From Polaromonas sp. (GTDB lineage: Bacteria > Pseudomonadota > Gammaproteobacteria > Burkholderiales > Burkholderiaceae_C), in assembly GCA_014376885.1 (NCBI GenBank), contig JACMQR010000178.1, positions 1 to 10,148 on the forward strand: a stretch of DNA of 10,148 nucleotides, read 5' to 3'. Below are positions 5,949-10,148 of the stretch, in pieces. The notes under the pieces are model-generated. The model ran no database searches. It was not told the origin of the DNA and worked only from the letters and a program-made list of their open reading frames with translations. Each line of letters begins with the position of its first letter. Within the stretch, counting starts at the first letter, position 1. The translations under genes and the position numbers were made by a program.

Positions 5949-6644
5949 TCAGCAGATTGTGATGCGCAGGGTTTGCAAGCCGGTCACGCCGCCCGTCAGG
6001 ATGTCGCCCGGCACCACGGCGCCGACGCCTGCCGGTGTGCCGGTGTAGATCAGGTCGCCGGGCTGCAGCTCCCAGGCCGAGGACAGGTGCTCGATGGTTT
6101 CGGCCACCGTCCAGATGAGCTGGGACACCTGGCTGCGCTGGCGGTCGAGGCCGCCGACCTGCAGATAGATTTCTGCATGGCTTATATCGCCGGCCTGGGC
6201 AGCCGGCGTGATCGGGCCGATGGGCGCCGAATGGTCGAATGCCTTGCCGATGCACCACGGGCGACCCTGCTTTTTCATCTCGCCCTGCAGGTCGCGGCGT
6301 GTCATGTCCAGGCCGACGGCATAGCCAAAGATGTGCCGGTGCGCATCCGGCGCCTTAATGTCCTTGCCGCCTGTGCCAATGGCCACGACCAGCTCGATCT
6401 CATGGTGCAGGTTTTTCGTCAGGCTGGGGTAGGGCAGGCTGGCGGGGCGGCCCGGCTCGGCCGCGACAATCGCGTCGGCCGGTTTCATGAAGAAAAACGG
6501 TGGCTCGCGGCCGGTAAAGCCCATCTCTTTGGCATGCTCTTCGTAATTGCGGCCGACGCAGTAGATGCGGTGCACGGCAAAGCGGTCGGCGGTACCGACA
6601 ATCGGTACGCTCACTGTGGCCGGCGGGGCGAAAACATAGCGCAT
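5949..6644 (-). CDS. Fumarylacetoacetate hydrolase family protein, probably fumarylpyruvate hydrolase
   Basis: Enzymes of this family cleave C-C bonds in 2,4-diketo acids using a divalent metal. In the gentisate pathway the NagK type splits fumarylpyruvate into fumarate and pyruvate. The 231-aa product has the small single-domain FAH layout: RIYCVGRNYEEHAKEMG at 26-42, FFFMKPADAIV at 50-60, metal ligands E82 and E84 (HHEIEL) and D113 (GLDMTRRDLQ), and TGTPAGVGAV at 201-210. Length and the N-terminal MRYVFAPP match NagK-like proteins more than the two-domain FahA. I chose the ATG at 6644 because an AAGGAAG ribosome binding site lies just upstream; longer starts lack one. It is transcribed with, and about 90 bases after, the Bug protein gene. 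The divergent isomerase gene at 8318 would supply its substrate if functional. The exact substrate is inferred, not seen. Confidence 0.88.
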   Translation of the reverse strand: MRYVFAPPATVSVPIVGTADRFAVHRIYCVGRNYEEHAKEMGFTGREPPFFFMKPADAIVAAEPGRPASLPYPSLTKNLHHEIELVVAIGTGGKDIKAPDAHRHIFGYAVGLDMTRRDLQGEMKKQGRPWCIGKAFDHSAPIGPITPAAQAGDISHAEIYLQVGGLDRQRSQVSQLIWTVAETIEHLSSAWELQPGDLIYTGTPAGVGAVVPGDILTGGVTGLQTLRITIC

Positions 6645-6651
6645 GGCAGAT

Positions 6652-6658
6652 CTTCCTT
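6652..6658 (-). promoter_or_regulatory. Ribosome binding site fixing the FAH-family start
   Basis: AAGGAAG on the minus strand, 7 bases before the ATG at 6644, is the best Shine-Dalgarno match in this catabolic set apart from the one for the ABM gene. It decides between this ATG and longer in-frame starts. Confidence 0.6.
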
Positions 6659-6736
6659 GGCAAATGGGTGCCCGGCCTAAGCTGCCGGACGGTCGAAAAC
6701 AACGCATTGCCTGGCGGCGTGCCGCCAGGCGCGGGG

Positions 6737-7786
6737 TTACTCAATCTTGATGCCGCGCGCCTGGATGATGGCGCCCAGCGCTGCGGTCTCGTCTTTCAGC
6801 CTGCTGCGCAATCCCTCGGGCGACGTGCCGGCGGCCTGCCAGCCCTGGGCGAACAGTTTTTGCCGGGTGTCCGCGTCGCGGATGATGCGCGGCACATTCG
6901 CCGCCAGCCGCGCCTGCGCTGCCTGGGACAGGCGCGCCGGCCCGACCAGCGCTGTCCACACTTCCAGGTTGACATCTGGCACGCCGACATCGGCCAGCGG
7001 CGGGACCTCCGGTGCCAGCAGGCTGCGCCCGCCGGTCAAGCCAATGGCCTGGAGCCGGCCGGCGCGAAGGTGTGGCAGGGCAATGCCCGGCGGCATCAAG
7101 GCCATTTGAATCTGCCCGCCCAGCAGGGCGGTAATGACCTGCGGATTGCCGGCATAGGGAACATGCACCGGCGTCATGCCGGGCAAGCGGCTTTTGATCA
7201 GCTCCAGGCCCAGGTGCCCGACCGAGCCAGTGCCGACCGATCCATAGTTCCACTGGCCGCCGGCCTGGCGCGCTGCCCGGAAAAATTCGGCGCCACCGGG
7301 CAGTCCGGCGGGAGCAACCAGCATCAGCGGCGCGGTGGTCAGCAGCGAGATCGGCACGAAGTCGCGGACCGGGTCGTAGGGCAGCCTGGGGTAAAGCTGA
7401 CGGGCCGAGGTCAGGCTGCCGTTGATCACCACGGCCAGGGTGTGGTCGTCGGTGGCCTTGGCCACCAGATCGGCGGCAATCGTGCCGGAGGCGCCCACCC
7501 GGTTTTCAATGATGACGGGCTGGCCCAGCGCCCGGGCCAGCGGTTCGGCCAGCGTCCGGGCTGCCATGTCGGGCGTTGAGCCGCCTGGAAAACCCACCAG
7601 GAGGCGCACCGGCCGGGTCGGCCAGACCTCTGGCGACGCGTCTTTTTTCAAGCTGTTTTGTGCCGAAGCGCTTATCGGAAGGGTGCATGCAGCTATGAAA
7701 AAAATAGCGTTCATGGTGCAGATGGCGGACAGGGAAAAAGCCGGAGGCTTTTTCCGCCAGGCGGGGAGTGTTTGCAATGAGGGCAT
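6737..7786 (-). CDS. Bug-family tripartite tricarboxylate transporter substrate-binding protein
   Basis: This is a periplasmic binding protein of the Bug (TctC-like) family, which captures small carboxylates, nicotinate-type compounds or similar ligands; many have no cognate transporter nearby, as here. From the ATG at 7786 it is 349 aa. A signal peptide spans about 1-42, with a basic WRKKPP n-region, a hydrophobic core and an ASA-QN cleavage site. The mature part begins with WPTRPVRLLVGFPGGSTPDMAAR and PVIIENRVGASG, both diagnostic of Bug proteins, followed by NYGSVGTGSVGHLG and HVPYAGNPQVITALLGGQIQMAL, also typical. The frame stays open upstream to 7984, but that extension would overlap the preceding gene and push the signal peptide inside, so I rejected it; an ATG at 7714 is another possible start. 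Unusually, the h-region and cleavage site come from an interspersed repeat (7668-7708). The ligand is unknown; an aromatic-pathway acid is an inference from the neighbours. Confidence 0.9.
   Translation of the reverse strand: MPSLQTLPAWRKKPPAFSLSAICTMNAIFFIAACTLPISASAQNSLKKDASPEVWPTRPVRLLVGFPGGSTPDMAARTLAEPLARALGQPVIIENRVGASGTIAADLVAKATDDHTLAVVINGSLTSARQLYPRLPYDPVRDFVPISLLTTAPLMLVAPAGLPGGAEFFRAARQAGGQWNYGSVGTGSVGHLGLELIKSRLPGMTPVHVPYAGNPQVITALLGGQIQMALMPPGIALPHLRAGRLQAIGLTGGRSLLAPEVPPLADVGVPDVNLEVWTALVGPARLSQAAQARLAANVPRIIRDADTRQKLFAQGWQAAGTSPEGLRSRLKDETAALGAIIQARGIKIE
7668..7708. repeat. Interspersed repeat, copy 2 (inside the Bug signal peptide)
   Basis: The core AGCTATGAAAAAAATAGC (7691-7708) has arms GCTAT/ATAGC around 7 bases. 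The preceding 23 bases start with GCGC and align without gaps to the same span before copy 3 (about 27 of 41 positions identical overall by my count). On the minus strand it encodes AIFFIAACTLPISA of the signal peptide. Confidence 0.65.
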
Positions 7787-7914
7787 CGTGGAACAGGCGG
7801 CAGGAAAGAAAAACCTGGGCTGACCCGCTGCCGACCGCAGGTCACGCGGGGAGTGCCCAGTCGCTCTGGCGGGATGAAGGCCTTGCGCGTCCGGCAGCAA
7901 GAACACGGACCCGT

Positions 7915-8208
7915 TCAGGCCAGCAGATTGAAATGCTCCACCGTCGGCGGAGCGGCGAAAAAGGGCCCGACGATTTCCCGCCACTGGGCAAACGCCGCCG
8001 ACCCGCGAAAGTCAATCGTGTGGTTTTCCAAAGTAGCCCAGGTGATCTGCAGCAGGTAGCGCTCGGGATTTTCAATGCCCTGGTGAATCTGGTGGCCCAA
8101 GAATCCTTCGGCCTTGGCAATGACGGTGCGCAGCGCGCGCTCGATGGCTTCGCCAAAGGCGGCCTGCTGGCCTGGGTGGATGCGTATGTCTGCGAGCTCA
8201 AGAATCAT
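7915..8208 (-). CDS. Antibiotic biosynthesis monooxygenase (ABM) domain protein
   Basis: This is a 97-aa single-domain protein of the dimeric alpha-beta barrel superfamily. The N-terminal strand MILELADIRIHPGQ, the helix AFGEAIERALRTVIAKAEGFLGHQIHQ, ENPERYLLQITWATLENHTIDFRGS and the closing WREIVGPFFAAPPTVEHF match ABM-domain proteins in order and length. Some members oxidise quinol-like or polyketide substrates without cofactor and others degrade haem, but most short stand-alone ones have no proven activity, so the reaction is not assigned. A strong GGAGG ribosome binding site (minus strand, 8213-8217) lies 4 bases before the ATG. It is the first gene of the minus-strand set, 128 bases ahead of the Bug gene and divergent from the isomerase gene 109 bases away. 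That shared 109-base gap should carry both promoters, but I see only a lone TTGACT (8246-8251, plus) without a matching -10. Confidence 0.87.
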   Translation of the reverse strand: MILELADIRIHPGQQAAFGEAIERALRTVIAKAEGFLGHQIHQGIENPERYLLQITWATLENHTIDFRGSAAFAQWREIVGPFFAAPPTVEHFNLLA

Positions 8209-8317
8209 GAAGCCTCCGATTGTTTTTTAGAGTTTGCAAAAGGCTTTGACTGTATCGGCAAACCGGGCGGAACGCCGCAGTATCTGCCGCCGCACCGCGG
8301 CTGGGTTTATGCTTTGA

Positions 8318-8731
8318 ATGATGAAGCTTTACAACTACTTCCGGTCGTCGGCTTCGTTTCGCGTGCGCAGCGCGCTCGAGCTCAAGGGACTGGACTGTGA
8401 ATATGTTGCCGTCCATATCGCCCGGGTTGACCACCGCCGGGAGCCGTATGCCGCCTTGTGTGCCGATCCCCTGGTGCCGCTGCTGGACGTCGACGGGCAA
8501 ACGCTTTCGCAGTCCATGGCCGTCATTGAGTGCCTGGACGAATTGCATTTTTGCTACGGCAGCACGCCGACACTGGCCGACTGCTGCCTGGTGCCGCAGC
8601 TGTTCAACGCAGCGCGGTTCAATGTCAGTGTTGACGGCCTGCCGCGCATCCGGACCGCCTTTGACGCCTGCATGGCGCTGCCGGCGTTCCAGCGGGCCCA
8701 GCCCTCGGCCTGTCCGGACAGCCCGCCATGA
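8318..8731 (+). CDS. Maleylpyruvate/maleylacetoacetate isomerase (zeta GST), internally deleted
   Basis: Full-length members (about 210-215 aa; NagL/MaiA) isomerise the cis ring-cleavage product to the fumaryl form using glutathione. This copy has 137 aa. Residues 1-77 are the thioredoxin-like N-domain, with YFRSSASFRVRSALELKG and the SQSMAVIECLDE glutathione-site segment. From residue 78 it jumps to the late C-domain: YGSTPTLADCCLVPQLFNAARFNV and ACMALPAFQRAQPSACPD. About 75 residues of the helical domain, including the HPLNN-type region and the H-site, are missing at a clean in-frame junction near 8546-8552. Both flanks are well conserved, so the event looks recent, and the product is probably inactive. 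The first codons are ATG ATG; either could start, and no clear Shine-Dalgarno is present. Its TGA overlaps the pgeF ATG (ATGA), so transcription and translation through it may still matter for pgeF. Confidence 0.82.
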   Translation: MMKLYNYFRSSASFRVRSALELKGLDCEYVAVHIARVDHRREPYAALCADPLVPLLDVDGQTLSQSMAVIECLDELHFCYGSTPTLADCCLVPQLFNAARFNVSVDGLPRIRTAFDACMALPAFQRAQPSACPDSPP

Positions 8732-9564
8732 ACCCGGCAGGCGTTCTTCATGCCGACTGGCTGGTTCCGCAATGGCCGGCGCCCGCCGGCGTCAGGGCGG
8801 TTTTCACCACCCGGGCCGGCGGCGTGTCGGCCGCGCCGTTTGACGCGCTGAATCTGGGCAGCCACGTGGGCGACCAGCCATCGTCGGTGGCGGCCAACCG
8901 GGCTGCGCTGCAGCGCGCCCTGGGCACGTGCCGGCCGGCATTTCTCAACCAGGTGCACGGCAGCCGGGTCGAGCAACTCTGGCCCGGCAGCCCTGACGGC
9001 CAGTCGGCCGACGCCTGCCTGACGAACTGCCCGAAGCTGTCCTGCACCGTCATGGTGGCCGACTGCCTGCCGGTGCTGCTGGCAACCCAGGACGGCCGCG
9101 TGGTGGCTGCGGCCCATGCCGGCTGGCGCGGGCTGGCTGGCGGCCTGAAGGGCAGCGGGCCGGGCATTGTCGAGTCGATTTATGCGTCATTTGGAGCGAT
9201 GGCGCAATGCGGACGGACTTATTCAGCTACAAAATTAATAGCGTGGCTGGGGCCATGCATCGGGCCCTCAGCCTTTGAGGTGGGCGCGGAAGTGAAGGCT
9301 GCGTTCACGGTGGGGCAGCCCGGAGCGGCGCGGTTGTTTGTCCGGATCGGTCCGGACAAGTACCTGGCCGATCTTGCGGGCCTGGCCCGCCAGCGCCTGC
9401 AGGCCCTTGGCATCACGCAAATCTATGGCAACGACGCCAGTCCGTCCTGGTGCACCGTCGGCAATCCCTCACGGTTTTTTTCCCACCGGCGCGACGCCGG
9501 CCTCGCCGGCAACGGCTTCGGAACCACCGGACGCATGGCTGCCTGCATCTGGCGGGACGGGTGA
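8728..9564 (+). CDS. pgeF: Peptidoglycan editing factor / purine nucleoside phosphorylase PgeF (YfiH, DUF152)
   Basis: This is a cytoplasmic zinc enzyme of the laccase-domain/YfiH family. Members have been reported to act on purine nucleosides and, in E. coli, to remove mis-incorporated residues from UDP-MurNAc precursors. The 278-aa product has all hallmarks: FTTRAGGVS at 26-34, LNLGSHVGD at 41-49, the three zinc ligands H77 (NQVHGSRV), C113 (VADCLPVLL) and H130 (AAHAGWRGLAGG), WLGPCIGPSAFEVG at 173-186, and a FFSHRRD...TGRMAACIW end. It starts inside the isomerase stop (ATGA), implying translational coupling. Compared with E. coli YfiH as I recall it, the loop before WLGP is about 8 residues longer, and that stretch (residues 159-172) is encoded by an interspersed repeat. 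The last 96 bases overlap a convergent minus-strand gene. The phaC gene follows about 350 bases on. Confidence 0.94.
   Translation: MNPAGVLHADWLVPQWPAPAGVRAVFTTRAGGVSAAPFDALNLGSHVGDQPSSVAANRAALQRALGTCRPAFLNQVHGSRVEQLWPGSPDGQSADACLTNCPKLSCTVMVADCLPVLLATQDGRVVAAAHAGWRGLAGGLKGSGPGIVESIYASFGAMAQCGRTYSATKLIAWLGPCIGPSAFEVGAEVKAAFTVGQPGAARLFVRIGPDKYLADLAGLARQRLQALGITQIYGNDASPSWCTVGNPSRFFSHRRDAGLAGNGFGTTGRMAACIWRDG
9202..9242. repeat. Interspersed repeat, copy 3 (inside pgeF)
   Basis: The core AGCTACAAAATTAATAGC (9225-9242) has the same 18-base length as copies 1 and 2; one arm has decayed to GCTAC. The 23 bases before it begin with GCGC, at the same distance as in copy 2. It is read in frame as A159-A172 of PgeF, a surface-loop position just before the conserved WLGP motif. 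Confidence 0.65.
9338..9359. repeat. Perfect 9-bp inverted repeat with tetraloop inside pgeF
   Basis: TTGTCCGGA (9338-9346) and TCCGGACAA (9351-9359) pair fully around TCGG. It would be a very stable RNA hairpin within the coding sequence. A related 10-bp palindrome, TGTCCGGACA, occurs at 8711-8720 just before the pgeF start. Confidence 0.5.
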
Positions 9565-9810
9565 AATACTGGCCTGGTCGGCACTCTGGCCGGCAGCGGC
9601 GGCCTGCAGGGACCGGGCCTGGGCCTCCCGTTTTTTGATCGCCTTGCTGCGCGCTGGTGCGCCCATCAGGTAAACCACCAATAGCACCGGCCCCACGCCA
9701 TAGAGTACAAAAGTGACCAGCGCACCCAGCACCGTGCCGTTGCTGCTGGAGGCTTCGGCAGCGCTCATCATGAGCACCACGTACATCCAGCCGATAACCA
9801 CCAAATACAT
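9469..9810 (-). CDS. Small two-helix membrane protein of unknown function
   Basis: This gene encodes 113 aa. Residues 1-18 (MYLVVIGWMYVVLMMSAA) and about 26-50 (GTVLGALVTFVLYGVGPVLLVVYLMG) are membrane helices. A basic stretch (RSKAIKKREAQAR) follows, then an Ala/Ser/Gly-rich tail ending in DAGSHASGG...VAPVGKKP. I recognise the type as a conserved Burkholderiales hypothetical found next to phaC, and I recall relatives ending in a similar HA...VAPVR-x-EP motif, which argues that the tail is real although it lies antisense to pgeF. Function is unknown. Residues 83-113 are encoded on the strand opposite the last codons of pgeF, codon for codon. It is divergent from phaC, 102 bases apart. The ATG at 9810 begins the first helix directly; its ribosome binding site is weak. 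A shorter ORF ending before pgeF is not available, since the first stop is at 9469. Confidence 0.75.
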   Translation of the reverse strand: MYLVVIGWMYVVLMMSAAEASSSNGTVLGALVTFVLYGVGPVLLVVYLMGAPARSKAIKKREAQARSLQAAAAGQSADQASISPVPPDAGSHASGGSEAVAGEAGVAPVGKKP

Positions 9811-9826
9811 AATCAGTCACGCTTTC

Positions 9827-9857
9827 TTGTCAGGATTCCAGAAGCATTCCATACGAT
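9827..9857 (+). promoter_or_regulatory. Weak candidate promoter for phaC
   Basis: TTGTCA (9827-9832) and TACGAT (9852-9857) resemble -35 and -10 boxes, but their 19-base spacing is longer than optimal. They lie in the 102-base gap between the divergent membrane-protein gene and phaC, the only place a dedicated phaC promoter could be in this window. Confidence 0.28.
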
Positions 9858-9912
9858 ACTGGTGCGGCGCCCCAGGCGTTTGCCAGGGCATCGCATCACC
9901 GAGGACACACCC

Positions 9913-10148
9913 ATGAATTCTGAACCCAACTGGACACAAGCGGCCCAACAGATGCAAAAAACCCTGGGAGAAGGTTTCAAGCAGGCCATGGCGTCGGTGA
10001 GCCCGGGCCAGGCCGCGCCCGGTTTTCCCGCGATGGATCTGTCAGTCTTCAAGGCCCTTGCCCCGTCCCAGCCAGCCATCAGTTTCGAGCCGGCCAAACT
10101 GCTCGAGCTGCAGCAGCGCTACATCGCCGGCGCCTCGGCCCTGTGGAA
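9913..10148 (+). CDS. phaC: Class I poly(3-hydroxyalkanoate) synthase PhaC, N-terminal part
   Basis: PhaC polymerises (R)-3-hydroxyacyl-CoA, chiefly 3-hydroxybutyryl-CoA, into storage granules. Only the first 78 residues are in the window; the alpha/beta-hydrolase core and its catalytic Cys lie beyond the edge. The visible part fits the variable N-domain of class I synthases: MNSEPNWTQAAQQMQKTLGE, a Pro/Ala-rich segment, then ISFEPAKLLELQQRYIAGAS followed by ALW, which matches the conserved lead-in helix (LQ-x-x-Y...A-LW) before the catalytic domain. The ATG at 9913 is supported by GAGGA (9901-9905), 7 bases upstream. The pgeF-to-phaC neighbourhood is, from memory, usual in Comamonadaceae. 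The call rests on a short segment plus context. Confidence 0.85.
   Translation, partial: MNSEPNWTQAAQQMQKTLGEGFKQAMASVSPGQAAPGFPAMDLSVFKALAPSQPAISFEPAKLLELQQRYIAGASALW

Noticed and set aside
5767..6258. Upstream extension of the Nudix protein (to 348 aa)
   Set aside because: It lies mostly opposite another frame of the FAH-family gene on the same strand and has no recognisable domain. The Nudix family start, with its zinc ribbon, fits the ATG at 5766.
5904..6680. Plus-strand open frame of 258 aa
   Set aside because: It is a complement shadow of the FAH-family gene in GC-rich DNA, with no family motifs and no ribosome binding site.
6668..7579. Plus-strand open frame of 303 aa
   Set aside because: It is antisense to the Bug gene, which has clear family motifs. 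The frame is rich in Gln, Gly and Arg, as is typical of shadows.
7787..7984. Longer N-terminus for the Bug protein (to 415 aa)
   Set aside because: The extension would overlap the ABM gene and bury the signal peptide in the protein interior, and it has no family-like content.

Overview
The window looks like chromosomal DNA from a beta-proteobacterium of the Burkholderiales, most likely Comamonadaceae and close to Polaromonas/Rhodoferax. I base this on the high GC content, the gene families present (Bug-type solute-binding protein, RdgC, class I PhaC preceded by a PgeF/YfiH gene) and a short AT-rich repeat of a kind I associate with that family. This is judgement from sequence; no database was searched.

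Layout. Positions 1-500: the 3' part of a small zinc-ribbon protein, then a doubtful 43-aa ORF and a 17-bp palindrome. 548-2911: a membrane hybrid sensor histidine kinase with its own receiver domain. 2912-3630: about 720 bases with no convincing gene but several dyads and short repeats. 3631-3918 (minus): a small coiled-coil protein of unknown role. 4060-5046 (minus): rdgC. 5212-5766 (minus): a zinc-ribbon Nudix hydrolase. 5949-8208 (minus): a catabolic-looking set, read as antibiotic-biosynthesis-monooxygenase-like protein, then Bug solute-binding protein, then fumarylacetoacetate-hydrolase-family enzyme. Divergent from it at 8318 (plus) is a zeta-class GST/maleylpyruvate isomerase gene lacking its middle third, overlapping pgeF by 4 bases. 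A small membrane protein gene (9469-9810, minus) converges on pgeF and overlaps its 3' end. phaC starts at 9913 and runs off the window.

How the genes fit together. The FAH-family enzyme and the isomerase are the usual partners in the lower gentisate (maleylpyruvate to fumarylpyruvate to pyruvate plus fumarate) or homogentisate route, and Bug proteins commonly bind carboxylates. The 5.9-8.7 kb region therefore reads as a remnant or accessory part of aromatic-acid catabolism. No ring-cleaving dioxygenase is in view, and the isomerase is probably inactive. pgeF, phaC, rdgC and the Nudix gene are housekeeping or storage genes.

The most interesting signals are: three copies of an 18-bp interspersed repeat (5829, 7691, 9225), two of them inside genes, where one forms the core of a signal peptide and one adds a loop to PgeF; a clean in-frame deletion in the isomerase; and an in-phase antisense overlap at the end of pgeF. 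I see no CRISPR array, intact mobile element, rRNA or tRNA, and no convincing new defence or biosynthetic system.
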